Assembly: GCF_021513275.1 (NCBI RefSeq)
Contig: NZ_CP090978.1
Span: 2,976,001-3,040,000, forward strand
From: Paenibacillus hexagrammi
GTDB lineage: Bacteria; Bacillota; Bacilli; Paenibacillales; NBRC-103111
Length of the DNA: 64,000 nucleotides
Direction: 5' to 3'
A program made the position numbers and the translations under genes. Numbering within the stretch: position 1 is the first letter of the stretch; the number at the start of each line of letters is the position of its first letter. Positions 9,905-21,710 of the stretch are shown in pieces. A model generated the notes under the pieces. The model saw nothing but the letters and a program-made list of their open reading frames with translations. It was not told where the DNA came from and did no database searches.

Positions 9905-10284
9905 GTGTCAACTCCATCGTTTGAATCTAGCAACAATACAATAGGTAAATGTACCTACTATTCATGAGACTATATACCCGGTTTCCGTTACAATTAAGAT
10001 ATATTATACAGTTCCGGCTCCATTTTGTATATAATTTCACAGATTTGATCATCTTCGAGCTAGTCACTTTCCTAATTCGACTTTCTCAACAAGCAATTCT
10101 ATGTCGAATAGTCAAATTCCTTTTAAAAACATAACTTGATTTTATGTAAATTTCGTCAATTTCCTAACATTGTTCTAATTTTTTTTCGATATAATGTACA
10201 CAAAGTGTATATTTCACCATGCAAAAAGTAGTAAAATAGTCTTATACCAATAAGACAAGGTATTGATTAATAGGAGGAGAAAAC
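9905..10284. promoter_or_regulatory. Divergent promoter region between pilB and the giant surface protein
   Basis: 380 bases with no gene. Plus strand: a TATAAT at 10190-10195 followed at once by an inverted repeat TACAC-AAA-GTGTA (10197-10209) placed over the likely start site, hence a candidate operator. Further down the leader, GTCTTAT-ACCA-ATAAGAC (10239-10256) forms a small hairpin 28 bases before the ATG. For pilB no clear sigma-A pair could be picked. No c-di-GMP riboswitch motif was recognised. Confidence 0.45.
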
Positions 10285-13200
10285 ATGCACAATTCAAAAC
10301 AAAAAAAGATCAGTCTCATGCTGATCGTATCCTTACTGCCTCTCTGTTTGGTTTTGCCGGGATTCCCCTAGCACAGCGCTAGCCGATGCCGCCGCCACGA
10401 TGACCATCGCATTAAAATCAAAGGCCACTGATATGTATGTTACAACATCTAATGGAACCAATTCATTGAAGGCAAATGTTACTTCCGCTGGTACTAACGA
10501 GTTCTTTGATATGTATCTACAAAGCGATGGAAGATATGCAATGAAATCAAAAGCCAGCGGCAACTTTGCTGACTGCAGGCAACAGCCAGAATAGCGCGTT
10601 GGTTCCTAATAAAGATGATCTTAATGACGCTGAATTGTTTGAAATCATATATAACGGTGACGGAACTATTTCATTGAAAACCACATCTTCAAGAACGAAT
10701 GAGTCATTTTATGTTCATGTTGAATCAAATCAACTTAACAAACCGATTAAAGCGAATAGCGCAAGGACTTATGGAGATGAAGAAAAATTCTATCTGAATT
10801 TCTTTGATTTTTACGAAACCGATTAAAGTATTAGAAATCAAAGATATCGAAAAGCCTTCGAGCGGATCTGATCCAACTGATGTAACGTCAGATTTGAAGA
10901 GTTTATTTCTGAACAACAATTTCATTCAGATTGAAACCATGAGCATGAAAAAGTTTGTTTCGCTTCGTGAGGAACTTGACGGGAAATATGACGCTATCTA
11001 TTTTGGAAAGAGCTTATTTAACCCGGAACATCCTGTAGATAAGCCAAGTAATACTTCAGACCAAGCTCCACTGAATACCAGATATCTCGAGAATGATATA
11101 ACCAATCTAAAAGCTAATGAAATTACAAGCGCTTATATCAACAAAGGACTTCCTGTTATTGTGTTCAGTGACAGCAATACAGATAACATAAGTAATAATA
11201 AGCGCGGGGCTATATATCAAGGCAAGATTTCTAATGGAAATTGGGTGCAAAACAGAGGTAAACTGTATAATCTATTCAAACCGTATTACCCATCTGTCAA
11301 AGACAATGTTATCTTTGTAAATACATCCGATATAAGTTCGTTAGATTCATTTTTGTCAAAGACAAATTTGTATGTCCGAGGTAATGTTCGCCCACAGCTT
11401 ACAATGACGAATACACCTTATAATTATTCCACAAGTAGTTTAAGAAATGATCCTTTTAACGAAAGTTCTACTGCGTACAATCAACAAATTTATCATTCTG
11501 GAGATACGCTTAATTTTGATTTTAAAGTTACCAATGTAAAGAATATTGACCAACGCAACCTAGTAGCAAATCTATACATTGGTAAAGATAGCGTGCTTGC
11601 CTATGATGCAACTCAACTCGTAGATTCCGTACCAGTGAAATCATTAACAAATAACAGACTTAAGTTCACGCTGCCACATGGATACTCTGGTCTTTATTAT
11701 TATAAAATCGAGTTAGTTGACCAAACGAGTGTAGGAAAATTAAAGGATATTTATACCGGCGTATTTCGACTTCAGGATCAAGCTCCTGTAATTAAGGTCC
11801 TTCAGGTCATCCCGAAGAGTCAAAAGAGCCAACAAACAAGTAGCTTATTGAAGTCTTCTAACCTTAATCAAAGCTATTTAAAAACGAAGGACTATGACAT
11901 CCAAATTACTGTAACGGATTTTGAGACTTTCAATCAGACTGGCTATCAAACTTTGAATAGTATCTATGACATGTTGATCTTCGGATTTAATGATGACTAT
12001 AACAAAACTTCTCGGGACTTCGGTGTAGAAGCCGCCCAAGCGATTGAGCAATTTATACAAACCGGTCAGGGTGTAATGTTTACGCATGACACGATACATA
12101 ACAGTGGACCAATGTGGCTCACTTATTTCAAAGATGATACCGGACAAACAGGAGTTAACACAGAGTTTGGTAGAAATGCAAAATCGACATCTACCAAAAC
12201 CAAAAAAGTCAATGAAGGCTTGCTGACACAGTTCCCGTTCTACATTAGTGACCTTACACCAACGGTTGCAGAGACCCACAGCCAAAACTTCGGACTAGAC
12301 CTAGAAGACCCTAAAGTAGTTCCATGGTATACAATTGATAACAGCCTTCGAGACACTGATGACAGCTGGTACCATTATTACACGTATTCCAAAGGCAACG
12401 TAACGTACTCTGGTACAGGTCATTTATTTATTGACACAAGCCTTCGCAGCGGCGGAAGCTTTCCTGATTGGGAACAAAAATTATTAGTCAACACAATGTA
12501 TCGGGCATTTATTGGTTCTAATCATAAGCCAACTTTAGAAATTCTTTCTCCTGAGCCATTTTCAAGTTCAGCTAGAAACTACATCGCTTCAAGCAGCGAC
12601 ATATCCGTTAGCTACAAGGCAGATGATCTAGACTTAACTGATAAGGATGTCACAACATCTATCGCATTTAAATATAAAAACAGCAATGGCTCAGATATTA
12701 CTCAAACTGTATTGGATAATTTCAACTCACCTAAAGGTGAAACAATTAATAAAACATTCAGCAACCCATTAGCTGCCAGCGGTGGTGATCTTACTATCGT
12801 GGTTTCTACGAAAGATGCAAGTGGTGCGATGGAAGTAAAAGAAGTGGCTGTGAAGGTCTTATCCTCAACCCAATTAACACCGAATCGCAACATATCTTCC
12901 GAAAAAGTTGAGAAAAATGGTATCGTCACCTTGAGCTATTCGATTGACCCAACTGCTAGAAATTATAGCGCCGCCGTAGATGCAAATGATCTTACGATTA
13001 CAGGTCTTCACTTTAAAGAGAAGTTTCCTGCAAATCTAGATATCATTTCTATTCCATCTGGGTTTACTAGATCAGGTTCTTTATCATCAGGTTTTACTTT
13101 AGAAGGAAACTTGCAAGACATTCCTTATAAAAAAGTCGGAAATAAGTTTGTTGCAGATAGTTCAACGTTTACAATCACGGTGAGACCGACAAAGAATGGC

Positions 13201-16200
13201 GACTACTCGCTCTCTAACTCGAATTTATCATACAACGACTATACTAGCGGCCAGCAAAATGTATTATTTAGCAACAAAGTAATAACAGCCTATACGAAGC
13301 TCACGTCCCTTGCTTTGTCTAATGTAACCATCGCAAAGGGCGACAAAACTAAGCTGCTGCCAACCTACGCACCAGACGATGCAACTTATCACAATAACGA
13401 GCATTTCACTTGGTCCTCAGATGCTCCTAGCATTGTGACAGTAAATAGTAATGGAGAAATTACAGGTGTGTCTGCGGGAACTGCCAAAGTGACAGCGACA
13501 GCGAATGACGGAAGTGGACTTCGAGCTACAGCTACTGTATCTGTTATTCAACCTGGACTTAACATAACTGGACCTACCGAAGTAGCAGTTAATGCAAGCA
13601 TTCAGTTGCAAGCTGCCCTGGTAACAGCCAATGAAAAAGTCACTTCAATTCAATGGACTTCTTCGGATCCAACAATTGCATCATTTACAGACGGCAACAA
13701 AATTACAGGCGTTCTTGCTGGTTTGAACCCTGGAGAAGTGACAATCTCTTTAAGCATCCAAACTGATCAGGGTCATACTTATTCAGCAACTTACACAGTA
13801 AATGTCGTCAAACCATTAACGACTTTGAGCTTACAAGACAAGGTAATACGAGTTAACGAAACATCGGTATTGAGCCCTACGTTTGCTCCACTAGATGCGA
13901 CGAATACTAGGTTTACTTGGAATTCAAGTGATGCGAGTACTGTTACAGTTGATAGTAATGGTAACATCAAAGGTTTGAAAACAGGCCAAGCAACCATTAC
14001 AGTAAGTGCCACTGATAGCAGCGGATTGGTTGGAAAAGCTGTTGTAACAGTGAAACAGCCTACTTTCATAGTAACAGGACCCTCTTTACTAGCAGTCGGA
14101 GGATCGAACATCACCCTAGAAGGCTTATTGGACACCGCTAATGAAACGGCTACAATCGTAGATTGGAACGTTTCAGATGATGATCAGAAAAAGCCGGATT
14201 TGCTTATAACGGTGATATGAAAAGAACTCTGACAGGATTGTATCCAGGAACTGTAACTGGCACAGTGAAAGTAACAACAGACAAGGGCAACGAATATTCC
14301 AGCTCGTTCACTGTTAACGTGTATGCTCCTTTAACATCATTGGGTATCACAGACAAGAAGATTCGAGATGACGAATTGGGTACTATCATCCCTGCATTCG
14401 CTCCAACCTTTGCAAGCAATACACAGTTCAATTGGAGCTCTACGAATCGCAATGTAGTGGATATTGATTCAAACGGAAAAATCATTAAGCTTAGTCCAGG
14501 TACTTCTTCCATTACTATTGTTTCAACAGATGGTACAAATTTAACAAGTACTGCAAATTACACGGTTATTCATCCGAATGTCACAGTAAATGGTTCTACA
14601 TCAGCTAACATAAACATGCCATTTACTCTTGAAGCTTTATTAAATACGGTAAACGAAAATCAAAAATCGGTAACTTGGAATCTTAGTGACTCTAAAATTA
14701 CAACGACACCGGACGGTGATAATAAGTTAATTGTTACTGGTAAACAGAAAGGAACGGTCACTGGTAGCGTAACGATCACAACAGATAAGGATCATTCATA
14801 CACCACTCCTATTACCGTAGCGTTCACAATCATTCCTGTAAGCTCTGTATCTATCGATGATGCAACGATTAGAACTGGTGAAACAGTCTCACTGCCAACT
14901 GTGGTCTTGCCTAATGATGCGAGCATCCCTCAACTGGAGTGGGAATCGAATCATCCAGAAATCGTGAGTGTGGACTCGAATGGAAATATTGTCGGCAATG
15001 CTGCTGGTGAAGCTATCATTACTACTAGGTCAACAGATGGTACAAACACAGTTGATACGGCAGTTGTGACAGTAGTACAACCTACCCTATCAATAAACGG
15101 TCCGACTCGATTAGACGTTGGTGGGGCAACTATTACACTATCCGCGGACCTTCGGACTACGAATGAAACTCCTGTTACCTATGAATGGGATGTACCACTC
15201 GAAGAACAAAGAAAAGCAAGCTTTATCACCGACGGTGATTCCAAGAGAATACTTGCAGGATTACTTCCAGGTACGGTAAGAGGAACTGTAAAAGTAACAA
15301 CAGACAAGGGCAATGATTATTCCAGTTCATTCACTGTAGAGGTGTATGCTCCATTAACATCATTAGGTATCACAGACAAGAAAATTCGAGATGATGAATT
15401 GGGTACGATCATTCCTGATTTCGCTCCAACCTTTGCAAGCAACACACAGTTTAATTGGAGCTCTACGAATCGCAATGTAGTGGACATGGATTCGAATGGA
15501 AAAATCATTAAGCTTAGTCCAGGTACTTCTTCCGTTACTGTATCTTCAACAGATGGTACAAATTTATCAAGCACAGCGAATTACACGGTTATTCATCCGA
15601 GTGTCACAGTAAATGGATCTACATCAGTTAACATCAACACTCCATTTACTCTAGAAGCTATATTAGATACAGTAAACGAAAATCAAAAATCGGTAACTTG
15701 GAATCTTAGCGACTCTAAAGTTACAACGACTCCGGACGGTGATAATAAGTTAATTGTTACTGGTAAACAGAAAGGAACGGTCACTGGTAGCGTAACGATC
15801 ACAACAGATAAGGATCATTCATACACCACTCCTATTACCGTAGCGCTCACAATCATTCCTGTAAGCTCTGTATCTATCGATGATGCAACGATTAGAACTG
15901 GTGAAACAGTCTCACTGCCAACTGTGGTCTTGCCTAATGATGCAAGCATCCCTCAACTGGAGTGGGAATCGAATCATCCAGAAATCGTGAGTGTGGACTC
16001 GAATGGAAATATTGTCGGCAATGCTGCTGGTGAAGCTATCATTACTGCTAGGTCAACAGATGGAAGCAACAAAACAGATACAGCTAAAGTAGTAGTCATT
16101 CAACCTAGCTTTACTATTGAGGGAGCAAAACCGCTTCAAATCGGCGGACCAGATATCACTCTAGAAGCAAAGCTTGATTCAGTGAATGAAGTGATTACAA

Positions 16201-17513
16201 CAGTGACATGGGACGTATCCGATGAAGATAAAACCGAGGCGTTATTTAGAACTGATGGTGATTCTAAACGAATCTTGACGGGGAATAAGCCAGGTGAAGT
16301 CCAAGGAACAGTGACTCTTAAAACGGATAAAAATGAATACAAAGCATCATTTGATCTAACTGTGTTCTCCTTGACTTTGCCGGATACGAGAGTTGATCTT
16401 AACAAAACTCAAACGATTGTACCTGACATTCAACCAAACGGCGCTATCGGCGACAGCTTTAAGTGGGAAATCACCCCTTCCGATAATTCGATAGCTAGCC
16501 TAGTGAGTGACGGAAAAGTTAAAGGAAATGCGGTTGGAACAGCTACAGTCAAGATTACATCTTTGCAGGATCCAGCTTGGACTGCATCGGCCAATGTTAC
16601 TGTCATTCAACCAGGTATTATCATTAATCCAGTAGATCCAACTGATCCCGAGGATCAAACAAATGGACTAAATATTGATGGCAGTTATACGGTAAACGTA
16701 GGTGAGAAAATCACATTACAAGCGAACCTTGATACTGCAAATGAGCACGCTGAAGCCGCTACATGGATGATTCCAGCAAATGATTATCTCTCTGCTAATG
16801 AGAATTCGGACAACCAAGTTGAAATTGAAGGTAAGTCTGTAGGGCAAGTCATGGGATCGGTAACCATTTCTACGGATGAGCATGACTACACCAAACAATT
16901 CACAATTAACGTAATTAATCCCGTCCAATCAGTAGATATAGTTAGAAGTGGTATCGATGAAGAAGACACCAATCAAACGATTTCCATTCTGAAGGGCAGC
17001 TCCGTAGATCTGACTGCAAAAATCACACGATCGGATGCGACCCATGATGGCTTCCACTGGTTTATTATTCAGGAAGGAACAACAGGTGAAGCGTCATTCA
17101 ATACTACGTACCAACAAGATGTAACCCTAACCACCTCAAAGAAAGGAACCATCGTCGTTCAAGTGTTGGTAGGTGGTAAATCTGATACTAGAAAAATTGA
17201 AGTTACTCAGAATTTGACAGACATCAATTTACCTGAAGGGCCTATTCGCCTAACTGTCGGAACCAACAATGACACCTATGATCTAGGTAATGAATTGCAG
17301 GTCTCCCCTGAAAACAGTTGGAAAGATGAGTTCATGTCTGATTTTGTTTGGTCATCTGATGATCAAACAATTGCCACTGTAGATCACCAAGGAAATGTTA
17401 AGGCTCATGCAAAAGGAGCTACAACAATTCGAGTCAAATACACAGATGGAGATGCTGTATTAGAAGACACTGTCAGAGTTATTGTTTCACAGCAATTTGA
17501 AAACAGATATTAA
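10285..17513 (+). CDS. Giant secreted multi-domain protein: fascin-like trefoil, DUF5057-like region, Ig-like repeats
   Basis: One locus of ~2,408 residues, read in five pieces because of four apparent indels (10365-10368 extra C; ~10569 extra C; 10808-10812 extra T; 14188-14192 missing A). Start ATG 10285 behind AGGAGGAG. Order: signal peptide ending STALA; fascin/actin-cross-linker-like trefoil (~40-170, repeats of 'ALKSKA...YVT', 'TAGNSQNSAL'); a ~570-residue region resembling DUF5057 proteins with two amidotransferase-like folds (IEQFIQTGQGVMFTHD); linker domains; then about 16 alternating Ig-like units (BIG_2 type, FTWSSDAPSIVTVNSNGEITG). No SLH, LPxTG or membrane anchor at the end. It sits opposite to and inside the pilus locus, so a pilus-associated or matrix adhesin is inferred. 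Confidence 0.72.
14235..16068 (+). repeat. Two ~810-bp near-identical direct repeats, offset 1,023 bp
   Basis: About 14235-15045 and 15258-16068 are almost the same at the DNA level, exactly 341 codons apart, each covering four Ig-like units (APLTSLGITDKKIRDDELG... to ...GEAIIT). The high identity shows a recent in-frame duplication or gene conversion; copy number could change by recombination. Confidence 0.85.
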
Positions 17514-17519
17514 TCTATG

Positions 17520-17550
17520 GTCACCCGTTTCTTACAACGGGTGACTTTTT
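17520..17550 (+). terminator. Terminator of the giant protein gene
   Basis: GTCACCCGTT / AACGGGTGAC with a six-base loop and TTTTT, 7 bases after the stop codon. Confidence 0.92.
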
Positions 17551-17556
17551 CTGCAC

Positions 17557-17594
17557 AAAAAAAGCAAGGCGCCTTTATAAGGAGTCCTCGCTTT
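17557..17594 (-). terminator. Terminator of the minor pilin operon
   Basis: On the minus strand AAGCGAGG pairs with CCTTGCTT (one G-T) and is followed by seven T, just after the 17612 stop. Back to back with the plus-strand terminator. Confidence 0.75.
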
Positions 17595-17611
17595 TCATTC
17601 TACATAGTATT

Positions 17612-19390
17612 CTATTTCACCAGTACCTTCTTCCCTCTTTTAAGATTGACTCCTTTCACCCTAGGCAGCCCGGCATTTTGATTCGTAAATATATCTTTAT
17701 TATAGTCAATAACAAATCGTGAACGAACATTAGATATGGTGGAAGCGGAGCCATCCTCAAAGGTAATTTCTTTTTCGCCAGTCTCACTATTTACGATCTC
17801 TTCTTGCGTATTTCCCCTAACTGCATTAATCATTAGATCTCCTTTTGCGAAAAAGCCGCCTCTGATCCAGAACACAGACCCTACACCATATAATTCTGCA
17901 TTTGAATCCGTATAAAAGAAAGCATCTAGTCGAGTTATATCACCATTTACTCTATCCCCATTATATCCTGTGTCTGGAATATCTTTAAATGAATTTACTC
18001 GAGTAATTAATATCTCACCTTTTGACAAAAGGACCAGCTCTTTAATTTGATTGCTATCGAAACTTGATGGTAAGCCCACAATACTGCCATCTGTGATACT
18101 TGTACTGCCTAATACAAAAATCGTTGAATCCATCGAGACATTTCCTGTAATATTCAAATTACCAGTCACTAAAATGTTTCCTCTTATTTCAATAGGATCC
18201 GAAGCGATGTTTTCTATATTTAAATCACCATTGACAATAAACCATGTACTTCGATAGTAGTGAGTGTCAAGAATTTCCGTACGGGTATTTTTGACTGTTT
18301 CGTCATAGATGAGCTGTTTATACTCACCGCTAGCACCAATATTAAAGTTTCCGTTATAAATGTATGATTTTTGCAGGTCACTTGTATTGACTACATCACT
18401 AAATGGTGGAATATCATCATCTTCCTTATCCGGAAATTGGACATCGAAGTATCTCTCGTTCTGATCTCCACTCAAATATGCAATCAACTCAGGTATACCT
18501 TGATTGAACTTATTCTTGACTTCAGTACGAATGTTCGCAGTCCCTTCAATCGCCTCCGTCACTTTATCTATAAAGGACTCATCTATATTTAATTGCACAA
18601 AATCTTCTTCAGGTTTAAATTGAACATTCTCTTTTTCCGTTCCAAGTACCGTTGGAATCGTTGTAACACCGATGTCACTAGTGGAATTAATGTCCTTATA
18701 CGCATTTTCTGTACAAACTGATTCCTCTCTGCTGTCACAGTACTTAAAGTTATCTAAAGATTGAACATATGCTTTACCATCGAGATAGGGATACCCTACG
18801 TTAACTGTGCTGTTTTTACCATCTGCACTATTGTAGATATACTCTGCTTGATTTTTGATTAATAATTTATTCCCTGCATACAAATCCCCATTCATAAAGT
18901 AAGGCGCGCCGTTAATAATTAAATTCCCTTCCGAACCCGCGGCATAATTAAGTACGTCAGGAAATGTGTTCACACTTATTTCTTGCTCTAAAGTTCGAAT
19001 GACACCGTCAATATTAGCAGTTACCTTTACAACAATTACTGGAGGATTACCTGGATTAACGGTAGCTGTCGTAACTGGATTAGCATTTCCAATTGATTGG
19101 CTGACGTTATTGTTTCGAACTATAGGTAGAATTTCTGTATTTAACTTTTCCTCTAAAAGGTCAACATTGATATCATCTTCCCCGTCCAGCTCCGCTTTAA
19201 TAATAGCCACTGATTCATTCAGAGCTTTTTCAGCCAAGTGCAAGGTCTGAACATCCTTTTGTTTTGTTTGACTTCTGATTGCTCCACCTAAGCTTGCACT
19301 TAATACAGCCATTCCTAATAATGTAAAAATAACTATCATAAATAAAACAAGCAGCAGCGCATAGCCTTTCTCTTCTTTCATTTTGTTCAA
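17612..19390 (-). CDS. PilX-type minor pilin / pilus-associated protein, large
   Basis: 592 residues. N-terminus MNKMKEEKGYALLLVLFMIVIFTLLGMAVLSAS is typical for PilX-like minor pseudopilins: short basic leader, Gly, then a hydrophobic helix without the usual E5. The rest is a long beta-rich domain with repeated 'GNL/GDLNI' steps (NGDLNIENI, GNILVTGNLNITGN), suggesting a beta-solenoid carried at the pilus tip. Two Cys are close together (KYCDSREESVC). Last gene of the block 20471-17612. Probable role: tip or priming subunit; adhesive function is inference. Confidence 0.72.
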   Translation of the reverse strand: MNKMKEEKGYALLLVLFMIVIFTLLGMAVLSASLGGAIRSQTKQKDVQTLHLAEKALNESVAIIKAELDGEDDINVDLLEEKLNTEILPIVRNNNVSQSIGNANPVTTATVNPGNPPVIVVKVTANIDGVIRTLEQEISVNTFPDVLNYAAGSEGNLIINGAPYFMNGDLYAGNKLLIKNQAEYIYNSADGKNSTVNVGYPYLDGKAYVQSLDNFKYCDSREESVCTENAYKDINSTSDIGVTTIPTVLGTEKENVQFKPEEDFVQLNIDESFIDKVTEAIEGTANIRTEVKNKFNQGIPELIAYLSGDQNERYFDVQFPDKEDDDIPPFSDVVNTSDLQKSYIYNGNFNIGASGEYKQLIYDETVKNTRTEILDTHYYRSTWFIVNGDLNIENIASDPIEIRGNILVTGNLNITGNVSMDSTIFVLGSTSITDGSIVGLPSSFDSNQIKELVLLSKGEILITRVNSFKDIPDTGYNGDRVNGDITRLDAFFYTDSNAELYGVGSVFWIRGGFFAKGDLMINAVRGNTQEEIVNSETGEKEITFEDGSASTISNVRSRFVIDYNKDIFTNQNAGLPRVKGVNLKRGKKVLVK

Positions 19391-19402
19391 GCGAAGCTCC
19401 TC

Positions 19403-19948
19403 CTAGAAACCAAATCTACTTTCCATTTGTAACTGATGCTTTTGGCCCTGCTGGTCAATTTGTTCAAGAACCAACGTAACAGCAATGAGCCCGTCTCTGC
19501 AGCTTGTTGCATTCCCGCAATCTAGTTCAATGGAAGAGCCATCAGCTAATTCCGACTTTAAGTCCCCTATTTTTCCTGAAGACTCAACTTCTGAAGAATC
19601 CATAATGTAAAGCGCATGATTCTGTATTTTGATCTGCTTGGCAGGAAGTGTGTTACCGTCTAAAGGATCTGTACGCTCCATTTCAATTCCATTCTCATTA
19701 GCAATCGATGTTACAAGATCAGGTCCATACGTATATAACTGAGTCATGATGGAAGACATTAATATATCTGCTTCATCCCTCAATGAATTCTCCACGGTTA
19801 CTTTGTTGTAAGCTTTAAATCCGAATGAAATTACACCATAGATTCCTCCAATAACAAGTGAAAGAATCGACAAAGTAGCTATTAATTCAATTAGAGAAAA
19901 ACCCTGTTCTTGTTTAAGAACATTAGCGAATCTTTTCATCCAAAACAT
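19403..19948 (-). CDS. PilW-like minor prepilin
   Basis: 181 residues with the prepilin signature QEQGFSLIELIATLSILSLVIGG, so a PilD substrate. The body is about 150 residues with a likely disulfide (DCGNATSC). Its start overlaps the end of the upstream prepilin by 26 bases, showing tight translational coupling. In other systems such PilW/GspJ-like proteins form the tip complex that primes assembly. Confidence 0.83.
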   Translation of the reverse strand: MFWMKRFANVLKQEQGFSLIELIATLSILSLVIGGIYGVISFGFKAYNKVTVENSLRDEADILMSSIMTQLYTYGPDLVTSIANENGIEMERTDPLDGNTLPAKQIKIQNHALYIMDSSEVESSGKIGDLKSELADGSSIELDCGNATSCRDGLIAVTLVLEQIDQQGQKHQLQMESRFGF

Positions 19949-20471
19949 ACCCTTCTACTACGGTTTGATTTCGCAAGCTATTATCAGCATTTAAGGTTTG
20001 AACGGAAACTTGAATAGGAATTAAATATTGGCTGACATTCGCATTATTTTTTTCTAAATTACTCTGATAAGTCACGGTAATATCATAGGTTCTTCCATTT
20101 ACTTGTGGGTGAAGAACGTTATAGATTCCTTGAAATCGATTCAATAGTGGCACCTTGTTACCATTGGTACAGCTCAAAGATTCTGCAACCAGGTTACAAT
20201 CGTTTACTGTGATGTAAGCATTTTCTCCACGATGTTCAACTTCGTTACTTGCAAAATAATCCGCTACATCGCTGAACCGCTGCTTTTCCATATAGAACAA
20301 AGCATTTCTGGCTAGGTTAACCATTACCGTTTTATTTTGATTGCTTTTATTATAAGACATTGCCTGCAAGAAGAACGCCATCATGGCCAAGCTCACCACC
20401 GACAAAATCACCGTAGCGGCCAAAACCTCAATCAGCGTAAACCCTTCTTCACCATCCAATTTCCTTCTCAT
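19923..20471 (-). CDS. PilV-like minor prepilin
   Basis: 182 residues from ATG 20471 (AGGGG eight bases upstream; an alternative ATG at 20492 adds seven residues). Leader MRRKLDGEEG then FTLIEVLAATVILSVVSLAMMAFF, a clear class III signal with E5. Two Cys in NDCNLVAESLSC. First gene of the three-gene minor pilin block, which is separated from the core pil genes by the oppositely oriented giant protein gene. Confidence 0.85.
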   Translation of the reverse strand: MRRKLDGEEGFTLIEVLAATVILSVVSLAMMAFFLQAMSYNKSNQNKTVMVNLARNALFYMEKQRFSDVADYFASNEVEHRGENAYITVNDCNLVAESLSCTNGNKVPLLNRFQGIYNVLHPQVNGRTYDITVTYQSNLEKNNANVSQYLIPIQVSVQTLNADNSLRNQTVVEGYVLDEKIR

Positions 20472-20642
20472 TAGCCAAACCCCTATATCCATAATTTTAT
20501 ATAATCCTCGAAAGCATATAGTTCAATTGTACCATATTTTCGACATTCAGAGGGTTATTCCCTTTCACAAAAATGACAATCCCCCTCCCAAAGTGTGCCA
20601 ATGTTCAAGGACAATACGAGCATCCACTACAAATGTAAACAT

Positions 20643-20667
20643 AAAAAAACCGCTCCAGTCAGAGCGG
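20643..20667 (-). terminator. Terminator downstream of the YfhP-like gene
   Basis: CCGCTC/GAGCGG hairpin followed by TTTTTTT on the minus strand, 24 bases past the stop at 20691. Confidence 0.9.
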
Positions 20668-20690
20668 ATCTGCAGTATTACACAACCTAC

Positions 20691-21679
20691 CTACACATAA
20701 GGCGGGTCCCACGCCTTTTTATTCCAACCTAGCGTGTCACTCACTACGTTCATATCACGGTCAAGCCTCACATCAACGCCGAAGGGCAGCTTATGGTTGT
20801 GCCAGAAGCGAACGTCCCTCCACTGCACTTCGTAGCCATCTTGCTTCTCCTTCCAGCACACATGGACTCGTTGGGCAAAATGCAGAAAGGATCGCACACC
20901 GTCTGTGCTCATGGTCGCTTTCACGATCGGATGCATATTCACCTGATTACCGTCTGCTTTCTCATACTCCTCTTGTACCTCTACCTTGCTTCGATGAATC
21001 ATGCCGATGTAGAAACGCTCGTCTTGCTCCAGTACAAAATGCCAGCGAAACCAGTGCAAGCCTGGAATCACATGACACTGCCCTTCTCTCTGGAGCTGCC
21101 ACTTGATCATTCGGATCAGCGCTTTGCGTTGAAGATAGCGGATCCCTATATATATAAAAGTTAACGCATACATCCAAGCAAACATCCATCCGGTCATATG
21201 TCCTGTAACAAGGCCGCTTATCCAAGCAATAGCCCCTATTGCGTGAACGCCAAACAAAAACGGCTCGTAAAGACAAAGCGTATCTAGATGGTTCCATTTT
21301 TTTGAAAATGGGCGGAAGCACTGAACACCATATACGTTGAAGAGATCCAAAAATACATGAAAAACAACCGCCGCCATGGTCCAAAGAAACAAGCTCACAA
21401 CATGATCCCATACACCAAAGATGGCCGCAAGGGGGACACTTAGTATCACCGGCCAGACCACGAGTGCAGGCAGTGAATGCGTCACACCTCTGTGAACCCT
21501 TACGTACGTAGAAGTACCCCCTTCAATCTTGTTACGGTATCGAAGTCCGGAGCATGGGAGCCGATCAGTGTACCGGCCAGTATGGCATGGGCTAGTGCAG
21601 GCTCATGCACAATCGCAGGCTCTAAGCAAGCTAAACCGGCAAGAGTCACTCCAAACAATAAGTGGCTGCCTGTATCCAT
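20691..21679 (-). CDS. YfhP-like membrane-bound metal-dependent hydrolase (one frameshift)
   Basis: N-terminal part MDTGSHLLFGVTLAGLA...SHAPDFDTVTRLKG and, in the next frame, TSTYVRVHRGVTHSLPAL plus four membrane spans and a ~120-residue soluble tail. HRGVTHS and the DTGSH/HAPDFD motifs carry the metal ligands of the YdjM/DUF457 family. One G is missing in a G5 run (plus-strand C at 21517-21521); with six the protein is 329 residues. ATG 21679 has GGGGAGAAG upstream. Lies 32 bases after the acyltransferase gene, probably the same transcript. The biochemical activity of the family is poorly defined. Confidence 0.78.
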
Positions 21680-21710
21680 GTTGCTTCTCCCCTTTCGTTC
21701 CTCTGACCCA

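Noticed and set aside
9905-10284. c-di-GMP riboswitch controlling pilus genes
   Set aside because: No GEMM core motifs recognised on either strand.
10285-10368. A separate 28-residue peptide ending at the TAG after PGFP
   Set aside because: It is the signal peptide of the giant protein, cut off by an extra C; the next frame continues with STALA cleavage-site residues.
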